Assembly (NCBI GenBank): GCA_030151665.1
Contig: JASLDB010000271.1
Coordinates: 1-13,853, forward strand
DNA length: 13,853 nucleotides
Direction of reading: 5' to 3'
Source of the DNA: Neisseriaceae bacterium
GTDB taxonomy: Bacteria; Pseudomonadota; Gammaproteobacteria; Burkholderiales; Neisseriaceae
In this document: positions 6,574 to 13,851 of the stretch, one piece after another
Layout: each line of letters starts with the position of its first letter
Position numbering within the stretch: the stretch's first letter is position 1
The notes under the pieces: model-generated
What the model was told of the DNA's origin: nothing
Seen by the model: the letters and a program-made list of their open reading frames with translations, nothing else
Database searches by the model: none
Made by a program: the position numbers and the translations under genes

Positions 6574-6990
6574 ATGTCACATTCAGACAAAATCAAACAA
6601 ATTTTACAAAACGTTAAAACCATTGCTTTAGTGGGGGCGAGTGACAAGCCTCATCGAGCCAGTTTTCATGTCATGGACTATTTATTGGCACAAGGCTACC
6701 AAGTTGTACCAATTAGCCCCAAGCTGGCAGGGCAGTCGTTGTTGGGGCAAATAGTATATGGCAGTTTGGCTGATGTGCCTTTTGCCATCGACATGGTGGA
6801 TGTGTTTCGCAACAGTGAGGCATGTTTTGCTGTGGCTGAAGAAGCTGTGGCTGTGAAAGCGAAGGTTTTGTGGTTACAATTGGATATTATTAATGAAAAA
6901 GCACAAGCGTTGGCTGAAAAAGCTGGGTTGGAAGTGGTCATGGACAAATGTCCTGCCATTGAAATACCGCGTTTGGGTTTGGAAAAGTAG
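6574..6990 (+). CDS. CoA-binding domain protein, YccU type
   Basis: The protein has 138 residues, with AGGAG 6 nt before the ATG. It is a single Rossmann-like CoA-binding domain, with the nucleotide loop LVGASDKPHRASFHVMDYL, then YQVVPISPK, IDMVDVFRNSEA, LWLQLDIINEKA and MDKCPAIEIPRLGL. These segments and the length closely match the YccU family of small cytosolic CoA-binding proteins. The domain is related to that of succinyl-CoA synthetase alpha, but there is no catalytic His-bearing domain. The cellular role is not well defined. The DUF4265 gene follows after 6 bp, so the two are probably co-transcribed. Confidence 0.92.
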   Translation: MSHSDKIKQILQNVKTIALVGASDKPHRASFHVMDYLLAQGYQVVPISPKLAGQSLLGQIVYGSLADVPFAIDMVDVFRNSEACFAVAEEAVAVKAKVLWLQLDIINEKAQALAEKAGLEVVMDKCPAIEIPRLGLEK

Positions 6991-6996
6991 CAAAAA

Positions 6997-7476
6997 ATGA
7001 AAGCACAACATCAACAAATTTTGGCACGTTACCACAGTGAGTTTTTAGAAGAAACCGTGGATGAAACCTTTTGGGGTTTGGTTTTGGATGAAAGAAAAGG
7101 CCTATTTCAAGTTAACAATATTCCCTTTTATGGTGCAGAATTTGCCAATGGCGATAAAATTCATGCTCTTTTTGATAACAAAATGGGCATTTGGGTTTAT
7201 CAGAAAATTGTTGAGCATTCTGGCCATTCGACCATTCAAGTGGTGCAATCCCGTGATGGTTACAATATGGGGGCATTGCAAAAGAAATTAAATCAATTGG
7301 GTGCTTACACTGAAAGCTTGGATGATACTTTTTTTGTGATTGATTTACCACCCAATAAAAGCTATGGACCGATTTACAAGGAATTGGTGTTATTGGAAAA
7401 AAACAATGACATTGCCTTTGCAGAACCTGTTTTGACTGAAAAGCATTTGCAAGAAAGCCATCGCAAAACGGTGTAG
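6997..7476 (+). CDS. DUF4265 domain protein
   Basis: The protein has 159 residues and is predicted cytosolic. The ATG lies 6 bp after the previous stop, with a weak GGAAAAG upstream, which suggests translational coupling. Typical DUF4265 features are visible: ETFWGLVLDERKGLFQVNNIPFYGAEFANGDKI near the N-terminus, HSGHSTIQVV in the middle, LNQLGAYTE, FFVIDLPP and a late AEPVL. The family's function is not known to me. It is the last gene of the + strand cluster and is closed by the shared terminator. Confidence 0.85.
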   Translation: MKAQHQQILARYHSEFLEETVDETFWGLVLDERKGLFQVNNIPFYGAEFANGDKIHALFDNKMGIWVYQKIVEHSGHSTIQVVQSRDGYNMGALQKKLNQLGAYTESLDDTFFVIDLPPNKSYGPIYKELVLLEKNNDIAFAEPVLTEKHLQESHRKTV

Positions 7477-7490
7477 TGAATACAAGGACA

Positions 7491-7518
7491 AAAAAGCCAA
7501 TCAACAGATTGGCTTTTT
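7491..7518. terminator. Bidirectional rho-independent terminator between convergent genes
   Basis: AAAAAGCCAATC (7491-7502) and GATTGGCTTTTT (7507-7518) form a perfect 12-bp stem with an AACA loop. Both strands therefore end in a T-run. It serves the + strand cluster and the long minus-strand operon, whose last stop codon begins 3 bp away. Confidence 0.93.
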
Positions 7519-7520
7519 AT

Positions 7521-7931
7521 TTAGAACCACAAATCATCTAACAAGCGGATTTTATTTTCTGTCAGTTGCCAGCGATATTGTTGTACTTCATAAGTATTTT
7601 GTAAGCTTAAAATAATGGTTTTTCCAATGTAAAAACCTGTTCTTACCTTTAATGATTCGCCATAACCATCGTTGTGATAGCGAACAGTGATACTATCAAA
7701 TAGTAAATTGCTTCTTTGTGCGCATTCAACAAAATTCTTATCAGATATACCGCCACAGTAATGTGAACGATGGCTTTCATTATCTGCCAAAGACAATGGA
7801 GCGGCGACATAGTTTTTATCGGCATAATAGGGTGTTTTCATCCATAAAAAGCCCATCAATGCAGCAAAAAGCAATAATAAACCCATGCCAAACTCCAGCG
7901 CCCAGATTGTATATGTTTTTAATTTACGCAT
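7521..7931 (-). CDS. Small single-pass membrane-anchored protein downstream of eptA
   Basis: I do not recognise a family. The start at 7931 gives 136 residues with GGTGAT just upstream; a longer frame from 8015 would run back into eptA and adds a polar, unlikely extension. Residues 1-5 are basic (MRKLK), and residues about 8-31 form one hydrophobic helix (TIWALEFGMGLLLLFAALMG). The remaining roughly 105 residues should then be periplasmic. They contain Cys59 and Cys70 and a strand-rich C-terminal part (ITVRYHNDGYGESLKVRTGFYIGKTIILSLQNTYEVQQYRW). Being last in a two-component/PAP2/EptA operon, 61 bp after eptA, it may be an accessory or feedback partner for envelope modification. That is inference from position only. 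Confidence 0.75.
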   Translation of the reverse strand: MRKLKTYTIWALEFGMGLLLLFAALMGFLWMKTPYYADKNYVAAPLSLADNESHRSHYCGGISDKNFVECAQRSNLLFDSITVRYHNDGYGESLKVRTGFYIGKTIILSLQNTYEVQQYRWQLTENKIRLLDDLWF

Positions 7932-7941
7932 ACCATCACCA

Positions 7942-7958
7942 ATATCCAATTTGGATAT
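7942..7958. promoter_or_regulatory. 17-bp palindrome between eptA and the small anchored protein gene
   Basis: ATATCCAA (7942-7949) and TTGGATAT (7951-7958) are perfect complements around a single T. As DNA this is a clean dyad, more like a protein-binding site than an RNA hairpin, because no loop is left. It lies 11 bp upstream of the small gene's start and could give that gene separate control. Confidence 0.4.
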
Positions 7959-7992
7959 GAATATAACATGATAATGACATTTAATAAAAGGG

Positions 7993-9672
7993 TTAATATT
8001 TATTTTGTGCTGCATTGGGGCAAATATTAAACATATCCAATTGTTTTGTATATTCTTTTGTTTGAATATTCAATGCCCGCAATAAGCTATGAAATACATA
8101 ATCATGGGATAAATCCGCTGTTTTGGCTGCATGCTGTAAGCAAGATAGGTTTAAATGTTGATTTTGCCAGTAGTCTGCGCTTGCCCACATCATCATGGGT
8201 ACTTGTGTTTGCTCTTTTGGGGCAATTCGATAAGGGGCGCTGTGTAAGTAAAAACCTTTCTCGCCCAATGATTCACCATGATCAGAAACATAAAACATGG
8301 CAACATCGTGGCTTTGTTGGTATTTTTGCAAAGACAAAATGGTTTTGTGCAGCATGTCATCAACATGGACAATGGTGTTGTCGTATGTGTTAACAAGACT
8401 TTCCTGTGAGCATGTTTCAATGGCTTTATTTTGGCAACTTGGAAGGAATAAACCCGATAATGTTGGGCGATAGCGTTTGTAATATTCTGGACCATGGCTG
8501 CCATTGGTGTGCAACACAATCAAGGTATTGCTGTCACCGATATGCTTTTCTAAACCTTGTAATAACATGTCATCATAATAAAGTCCTTCATTATTATCGT
8601 TTTTTTCATCAATATAGTCTGAGACATTTTCTGTATGAATGCGCGCACAAACCCCTTTGCAGCCGCCATCATTTTCTCGCCACAAGACTTGGTATCCTGA
8701 ACGCTTAGCAATGTCTAATAGGTTTTCTTGGTATACAGCACGTTCAAGGCTGTAATCTTCTCTCGTCATATTGGAAAATAAACAGGGTACTGAGACGGTG
8801 GTCGATGTACCGCAAGAATGCACGTCAGGAAAATTTAACAAATCAGGGTATTGTAACAATTGGGGGTTGGTTGGGCGAGGGTAGCCATTTAAGGCAAAAT
8901 TTTGGGCACGGGAGGTTTCACCCAATACCATGATGATGAGTTTGGGCTTTGGTTGCGGCAAAATAATGGCATCTTCGCCGATTTTTTGCAGAGGTTTAAT
9001 GGTAGCAGTTTTTAATTGAATATAACCTGATAAACCGTTGATGATATTGCTCGGTACAATCAGTTTACCCATACCTGTTTGGTTGCGAGAAATGGCAGCA
9101 TAGTGTTTATACAAAGGAAAAACCGCAGCTAAAAACAAAAATACCCAAGCAACCGATAAAATGCACCTTTGTTTTAACATGTTTTTTATGTTGCTGTGTG
9201 GTTGAATGCGAATACGCCAAATAACGAAAATGGGCAACAAAGCGTATAACAAAAGATGGAGAGCAAAAGGCAGGTTGAATAAGCTTTTGGCTTCTGCCCA
9301 ATGGGTTTCAAAGAGATTGGCGACCATGATTTTATCGGTATAAATTTGGTAGCGTAAGGCAAAATAATCACTGGCAGCGCCCATTATCAATAAGGCAGCC
9401 AACATGATTTTTGCCCAAGGTCGCCACAAAATGATGGTTAAAACCATGCCAATAAATGCCATTAAAAAAGCAAATACAGATACCACCATGGTGTAGCGCA
9501 TCCAGTCTAGGTGGGATGTGGCTTGCCATAGTACGTTCCAAAAAGCACGGTTTTGAAAGAACACAAAATACAAAGTTGCCGATAAAATCAGACTGGGCAT
9601 GGTTAGTGTGATTGGATCAGAGCGCAGTGAAGCTAAACATCGGAACCAATATTGAGAGCCGTTTTTTAACAT
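7993..9672 (-). CDS. eptA: Lipid A phosphoethanolamine transferase, EptA/MCR family
   Basis: The protein has 559 residues, a normal length for the family, and AAGGGA lies a few bases before the ATG. Five membrane helices occupy roughly residues 20-190; a periplasmic sulfatase-like domain follows from about 240. Conserved catalytic features can be aligned with MCR-1: Glu252 in GETSRAQNF, the nucleophile Thr292 in CGTSTTVSVPC between the disulfide pair Cys288 and Cys298, His393 in GSHGP, Asp464-His465 in SDHGES, and His477. Further Cys pairs (338/342 and 413/421) fit the family's disulfides. Known for the family: phosphoethanolamine is moved from phosphatidylethanolamine to lipid A phosphates at the periplasmic face of the inner membrane, lowering negative charge and binding of polymyxins and host cationic peptides. 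The gene follows the PAP2 gene by 21 bp and the two-component genes, so PmrAB-like control is likely. Confidence 0.96.
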   Translation of the reverse strand: MLKNGSQYWFRCLASLRSDPITLTMPSLILSATLYFVFFQNRAFWNVLWQATSHLDWMRYTMVVSVFAFLMAFIGMVLTIILWRPWAKIMLAALLIMGAASDYFALRYQIYTDKIMVANLFETHWAEAKSLFNLPFALHLLLYALLPIFVIWRIRIQPHSNIKNMLKQRCILSVAWVFLFLAAVFPLYKHYAAISRNQTGMGKLIVPSNIINGLSGYIQLKTATIKPLQKIGEDAIILPQPKPKLIIMVLGETSRAQNFALNGYPRPTNPQLLQYPDLLNFPDVHSCGTSTTVSVPCLFSNMTREDYSLERAVYQENLLDIAKRSGYQVLWRENDGGCKGVCARIHTENVSDYIDEKNDNNEGLYYDDMLLQGLEKHIGDSNTLIVLHTNGSHGPEYYKRYRPTLSGLFLPSCQNKAIETCSQESLVNTYDNTIVHVDDMLHKTILSLQKYQQSHDVAMFYVSDHGESLGEKGFYLHSAPYRIAPKEQTQVPMMMWASADYWQNQHLNLSCLQHAAKTADLSHDYVFHSLLRALNIQTKEYTKQLDMFNICPNAAQNKY

Positions 9673-9693
9673 ATTTTCCCTTTGATAGCTTGT

Positions 9694-10317
9694 TTACAAT
9701 TGCACAGTTTTTTTGTGGTTCATGTACACCACCAAATAGGTAGCCATGGAGCCAATGGCCAATCCAGCTAAAACATCAATGGGATAATGTTTGGCAAAAT
9801 AAATTCGGCTAAAACCAATGCCGGCGGGAATCAATCCCCACAAAAAACTCAATACATAAGCACTGCTGTAATACGCCAAGGGACCTGCGGCGGCGATGGC
9901 TTCTGCGGTGTGGCCAGATGGGAATGAATGGTAGCGACTGTTGGTGGTAAAGGGCTGATTGGTATTGTCTTCGGTAAAAGGGCGAGGTTCGCCAACGGCG
10001 TATTTCAAGCCTTGCACCATAACCAAGGTAAACAAAAATTGCACCAATAGATAGTGCTTAATAAAGGTTTTTCCATCTTGGTGACTGTATTTCACCGCCA
10101 AAGCCAAGATGGTTAAATACACAATGTAAAACACGAAATTGCCATATTGGGTTAAAACGTCCAAGACCTGAAACGGCTTACCCCAAAAGTGATCATAAAA
10201 TGATGGAAAAAAATAAAAGGGGTTTTGATGAGTGCCCATCACCACATAGACCATGATTAACATGGTGATGGTGGGTAGGGCATAAGAGAATTGTTTTTTG
10301 AGAAAAAAAGCGTTCAT
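9694..10317 (-). CDS. PAP2-family lipid phosphatase
   Basis: The protein has 207 residues with about five or six membrane helices. The three phosphatase motifs are complete: KYAVGEPRP (Lys105, Arg112, Pro113), PSGH (133-136, with acid His136), and SRIYFAKHYPID (Arg171, nucleophile His177, Asp181). GAGGG lies 6 nt before the ATG. Known roles for membrane PAP2 enzymes include undecaprenyl-pyrophosphate recycling, phosphatidylglycerophosphate hydrolysis and lipid A dephosphorylation (LpxE/LpxT-like). Sequence alone does not decide among them. Its place between a sensor kinase and eptA favours action on lipid A or on the lipid products of its modification. The ribosome binding site is part of an upstream hairpin, described separately. 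Confidence 0.92.
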   Translation of the reverse strand: MNAFFLKKQFSYALPTITMLIMVYVVMGTHQNPFYFFPSFYDHFWGKPFQVLDVLTQYGNFVFYIVYLTILALAVKYSHQDGKTFIKHYLLVQFLFTLVMVQGLKYAVGEPRPFTEDNTNQPFTTNSRYHSFPSGHTAEAIAAAGPLAYYSSAYVLSFLWGLIPAGIGFSRIYFAKHYPIDVLAGLAIGSMATYLVVYMNHKKTVQL

Positions 10318-10324
10318 TTGGCAC

Positions 10325-10347
10325 CCTCAAGTTGTTGATGATTGAGG
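10325..10347 (-). promoter_or_regulatory. mRNA hairpin overlapping the PAP2 ribosome binding site
   Basis: On the minus strand CCTCAA (10347-10342) pairs with TTGAGG (10330-10325) around an 11-base loop. The second arm contains the GAGG of the PAP2 Shine-Dalgarno sequence, so folding would mask it. The stem is only 6 bp, so it could open with temperature or during coupled translation. Confidence 0.4.
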
Positions 10348-10381
10348 ATGTATTATCGTTATCGCTTGGGTATTACACTGT

Positions 10382-11728
10382 CTACTTTGTGTCGTTGCTT
10401 CGTGTAGACAAAGGCAAATGCAAACACAAAACTGCGCCTTGTGGCTGCTGGTTTTGGATGAGAACACGGCCACCCAAATAATCCATGATGAGTTTGACGT
10501 AGGCAAGACCCAAACCATAGCCTTTATGTTGGCTGTTTTGTTGGTTTTTATTGAGTTGAATGAACGGCGTGAAAACATGTTCATGCTGTTTGGGGTCAAT
10601 GCCTATACCATCATCGCTTACGGTAATTACATAATCATTGCCATGAACAAACCCACTCAAACTCACTGTATTTTGGGCGTATTTCATGGCATTTTGTAAA
10701 AGATTGCCAATGGCAATTTTCAGTAATTTGACATCAGTTGGCAGTAAATAGGCTTCGGACTGAACTGATAATTGAATGTTTTCGGGTTTAATTAAGGCGA
10801 AAGACTGACCAATATCGTCCAAAACCGTTTGAATGGGCACAGCTTCAATATGAACTTTTAAATCATGTTGTTGAAATTTAAAAAAATCCAAGCTTATGTT
10901 AATCAATGCTTCCAAGTCTTGTATGTCTTGGGTAATGTGTTTGGCTTCTGCTTGCCAAAGGGTTTTGTCATCACTGTTTTCGATAATGGCTAGGCTAAAC
11001 TTCATCCGAGCCAATGGTGTGCGCAATTCATGTGCCATGGCCAAGGATAAGACTTTGCTATTGCTTAACAGTCGGTTAATTTGCTTCATCATTTGTTCAA
11101 AAGCCAAACTTAAAGGTCGAAACAACCAGCTTCTGGTATTCAAATTATGTTGGGATATTTTGTTGGCAATAATGTCTTCTGAAAATTTGCGCAAGGCAAA
11201 TGCATCTTTGCCTAAAGGGGAGAGCGCCATAAAAAATAAAGCAATGGTAAAGATAATGCTCAGGCTTAAATAAACCAAAACATAAAACTCAAAAATACTG
11301 TCATTTTTATCTGTTGCTACTTTATTGACAACAGGCCCAACAACTAGCACATAGCGGTTATCATATTGATATGCGCTGTAATATTGGTAGTCATTGATAT
11401 CAACCCATATTTTTGTTTTGTTAAGTTGTTCTTTGATAAAATTATTGTTTGGAATCAGTTGTAGAGGATAACCAAAATCCACACTCAAAGATTTTAGCTT
11501 TGCTTGGTCTGCTTGAAAATCGCCTGTTAAATTGTTGTGAATGAGTTTTATAGGGCCTTTGTAGGCATCATGATAAATATCAATGTCAGCGATTAAACCA
11601 GTATATTGATTGGGTAATTTTTCAATTAATGTCCAAGTGAAAAAAAATAGTGCTTGAAAAATAAATAAAATGGTAGTGTATGCGAATACGCGTATCAACA
11701 CTGAGTTTGGTAAGCGAAGTTTTGGCAT
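10382..11728 (-). CDS. Sensor histidine kinase of a two-component system
   Basis: This 448-residue inner-membrane kinase starts at an ATG with AAAGGA 8 nt upstream, the signal lying across the end of the regulator gene, so the pair is translationally coupled (TAATGAATG junction). A helix at residues about 10-32 and another at about 148-170 enclose a periplasmic sensor domain of about 110 residues (35-147). The linker is followed by the H-box MAHELRTPLARMKFS with phospho-acceptor His233. The ATPase core shows an N-box (NLLQNAMKYA, Asn342/346), G1 (DDGIGIDP, 372-379) and G2 (GYGLGL, 403-408). No acidic metal- or polymyxin-binding patch of the PhoQ type is obvious in the sensor domain, so the stimulus is unknown. 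It probably phosphorylates the adjacent regulator and so controls the envelope genes downstream. Confidence 0.95.
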   Translation of the reverse strand: MPKLRLPNSVLIRVFAYTTILFIFQALFFFTWTLIEKLPNQYTGLIADIDIYHDAYKGPIKLIHNNLTGDFQADQAKLKSLSVDFGYPLQLIPNNNFIKEQLNKTKIWVDINDYQYYSAYQYDNRYVLVVGPVVNKVATDKNDSIFEFYVLVYLSLSIIFTIALFFMALSPLGKDAFALRKFSEDIIANKISQHNLNTRSWLFRPLSLAFEQMMKQINRLLSNSKVLSLAMAHELRTPLARMKFSLAIIENSDDKTLWQAEAKHITQDIQDLEALINISLDFFKFQQHDLKVHIEAVPIQTVLDDIGQSFALIKPENIQLSVQSEAYLLPTDVKLLKIAIGNLLQNAMKYAQNTVSLSGFVHGNDYVITVSDDGIGIDPKQHEHVFTPFIQLNKNQQNSQHKGYGLGLAYVKLIMDYLGGRVLIQNQQPQGAVLCLHLPLSTRSNDTK

Positions 11729-11731
11729 TCA

Positions 11732-12457
11732 TTATCCTTTTCTAAAAACATAGCCTTGACCCCGAATCGTTCTAATCCAATAAGGGGCATCAGGATTGTC
11801 TCCCAATTTACGGCGAATCTTGGAAATTCGGGTATCAATGGCTCGGTCTAAACCATCAAATTCGATATTGCGTAAAGCTGTTTGTATATCATCGCGCGAT
11901 AAAATTTGCCCTGCGTGGCTTGCCAATAGCCACAATAGATCAAACTCTGCACCAGTTAATGCCAAATCATTGTTGTGTAAAGTAGCCATTTTTTCGTTGG
12001 TATCTAATAATAAATGGTCGATGTGCAATACATGCTCTTGGGGTGGGTTGTTATGGTTGATAGTAGGCGTTAAGGGAGCATGTTGATGCACACGCAAAGC
12101 AGAGCGGATTCTCGCCAATAACAATCTGGGTTCAATGGGTTTAATCAAATAATCATCAGCGCCCAATTCCAAACCCACGATTTCTTCGATTTCAGAATCA
12201 TTGGCAGTGAGCATGAGAATGGGACCATGAAAATGGGGCCGTAGTGCGCGACAAATATCCAAGCCAGACATATCAGGCAGCATTAAATCCAAAATAATCA
12301 AATCAGGTGCAAAGTTACGCAAAAAATCAGAGACGCCAGAACCAGTCACACAATATTGCACATCAAAATGGTGTTGGCTTAAATAGTGTTGAATTACTTT
12401 GGCTAAGCGTTCATCGTCTTCGACCAGTAAAATTTTATTCAGTAACAAAATAGGCAC
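11732..12457 (-). CDS. OmpR/PhoB-family response regulator, RstA-like
   Basis: The protein has 241 residues from a GTG at 12457. A TTG at 12448 with AGGG 8 nt upstream is an equally good start and would give 238 residues; neither alternative is ATG. The receiver domain (residues about 7-120) has the acidic pocket Glu13-Asp14-Asp15, phosphorylation site Asp57 (LIILDLMLPDMSG), Thr84 and Lys106. The winged-helix DNA-binding domain (about 140-240) shows LTGAEFDLLWLLASHAGQILSRDDI and DGLDRAIDTRISKIRRKLGD, ending RTIRGQGYVFRKG. The segment LLASHAGQILSRDDI with DGLDRAID resembles Escherichia coli RstA more than PmrA or PhoP. A roughly 15-residue His/Asn/Pro-rich linker (HQHAPLTPTINHNNPP) joins the domains. 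It is the first gene of the envelope operon and presumably activates it. Confidence 0.95.
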   Translation of the reverse strand: MPILLLNKILLVEDDERLAKVIQHYLSQHHFDVQYCVTGSGVSDFLRNFAPDLIILDLMLPDMSGLDICRALRPHFHGPILMLTANDSEIEEIVGLELGADDYLIKPIEPRLLLARIRSALRVHQHAPLTPTINHNNPPQEHVLHIDHLLLDTNEKMATLHNNDLALTGAEFDLLWLLASHAGQILSRDDIQTALRNIEFDGLDRAIDTRISKIRRKLGDNPDAPYWIRTIRGQGYVFRKG

Positions 12458-12642
12458 CCTAGGCTATTGATGGTTTCTATTTTGATTGTAATGATTTTGC
12501 CAACAAAAACCCACCACAATAAAAGGGTATTTAATCAAAATAAAGCCAATAATGTGCTCGGTGTGATGCAAAAAATAAGGGTTGGGGCAAGAGAAACATC
12601 TTGTTGGGATTGGCCATGTCATTACGCTAATGGTGTTTACCA
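12458..12642 (-). promoter_or_regulatory. Upstream region of the two-component operon, abutting the IS end
   Basis: About 175-185 bp lie between the regulator start and the transposase stop. The operon promoter should be here, but I find no convincing -35/-10 pair; TTGGCA on the minus strand has no good -10 at the right distance. I see no PmrA-type CTTAAT tandem. Confidence 0.4.
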
Positions 12643-12656
12643 TTACAAATGTCGAC
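12632..12656. repeat. Candidate terminal inverted repeat of the IS
   Basis: The stretch begins GGTGTTTACCATTAC and contains the transposase stop codon (12643-12645). It is proposed from position and resemblance only, because the partner repeat is not in the window. Confidence 0.3.
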
Positions 12657-13851
12657 TCAGCCTTTCATCAAAATGGATTAAAAACCAATTCATGGCCAAA
12701 CGCCAATTGGGAATGGGCATGGTCCATTTTCTTGAAGCGTTGATGATGGTTAAGTAAATTACTTTTTTGGCGGAGTCGTCAGAAGAAAATATTTTTCGTC
12801 TTTTGGTTGTATGGCGAATCACACTGTTTAAAGATTCGCTGGCATTGGTGGTGTAGATTGCTTTGCGAATATCATTTGGATAGCTAAAAATGGTTCGAAT
12901 GTTTTCCCAATGATTTCGCCACGATTCAGCGATTTTGGGGTATTTATCTGCCCAATATTTTTCAAATTCATTTAAGGCAACCAAGGCAATCTCCTCTGTT
13001 GGTGCTTGGTAAACGGCTTTTAATAAGGTTGTGACTTCCTTGTAGTCTTTCCAACTGACAAAACGTAAACTATTTCGAACCATATGAACAATACAAAGCT
13101 GTATTTCGGTTTTGGGGTAAACAGAAGCGATGGCATCTGGGAAGCCTTTCAAACCATCGACGCAAGTAATTAAAATATCCTCTACACCTCGATTTTTGAG
13201 TTCAGTCATCACAGAAAGCCAGAATTTGGCACCTTCCGTTTGGGCTATCCAAATCCCCAGTAACTCTTTATGGCCATCAATATTAATGGCCAATGCCAAA
13301 TAAACCGATTTATTGACCACGGTTGAATGCTGACGAATTTTAACGACGATGCAATCCAAGTAAACCACTGGATATAGACTATCTAATGGTCGATTTTGCC
13401 ACTCAATAACTTGTTCAATCACCGAGTCGGTTATCTTGCCAACCTGCGATGCACTCATGTCAGTACCGTGCATTTCTTTAAAGAATCTCACAATGTCTCG
13501 ATTACTCATGCCTTTTGCGTATAGTGACAAAATTTGTTCATCCATTTCGACGACGTTGTATACAGGATGTGTTTGAATCAATTGGGGTGAAAACAGGTCT
13601 TTTTGATTGGAAGAAAAATTGACTTTATTGGGGTTGTTGGGTTTTTTTTGTGGCTTTTTGCTTACATTATTTTGATTGCTATTCGTTCCGTTATTGGGTA
13701 TTTTTTCATGGCTTAAATGCTGGGATAGCTCGGTATTTAAAGCTGCCCCAATGGTGAGTTTCTTTAAGGCTGCCGACAGTTGATCCAAGTCTTCAGGTGT
13801 TTGAAGGTACTGCGCCAATTCTGCTGCCAATTGTGTTAGTTTGTCATGCAT
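12643..13851 (-). CDS. IS256-family DDE transposase
   Basis: The protein has 402 residues, the usual length for the family, and appears complete, with its ATG two bases inside the window edge. The catalytic triad is visible: Asp166 (VVYLDCIVVKIR), Asp232 (ITCVDGLKGFPDAI) and Glu339 (TTNASESLNSVIRHTTKRR), with the family's C/H motif (Cys253-Ile-Val-His256) between the second Asp and Glu. ILSLYAKGMSNRDI precedes the core, as is typical. Odd feature: the N-terminal segment at residues about 50-85 is a Lys/Asn/Pro-rich linker (KKPQKKPNNPNK), where most relatives have an RNG...PRDR motif; only DLFSPQLI remains recognisable. The enzyme may still be active. Its ribosome binding site lies outside the window. 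Confidence 0.96.
   Translation of the reverse strand: MHDKLTQLAAELAQYLQTPEDLDQLSAALKKLTIGAALNTELSQHLSHEKIPNNGTNSNQNNVSKKPQKKPNNPNKVNFSSNQKDLFSPQLIQTHPVYNVVEMDEQILSLYAKGMSNRDIVRFFKEMHGTDMSASQVGKITDSVIEQVIEWQNRPLDSLYPVVYLDCIVVKIRQHSTVVNKSVYLALAINIDGHKELLGIWIAQTEGAKFWLSVMTELKNRGVEDILITCVDGLKGFPDAIASVYPKTEIQLCIVHMVRNSLRFVSWKDYKEVTTLLKAVYQAPTEEIALVALNEFEKYWADKYPKIAESWRNHWENIRTIFSYPNDIRKAIYTTNASESLNSVIRHTTKRRKIFSSDDSAKKVIYLTIINASRKWTMPIPNWRLAMNWFLIHFDERLSRHL

Noticed and set aside
7932..8015. Upstream start (8015) of the small anchored protein
   Set aside because: It overlaps the eptA 3' end and adds a polar stretch before the membrane anchor; GGTGAT just before 7931 supports the shorter form.
8046..9371. 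+ and - strand frames inside eptA
   Set aside because: They are shadows of the eptA frame in other reading frames, with Cys/His-rich non-protein-like translations.
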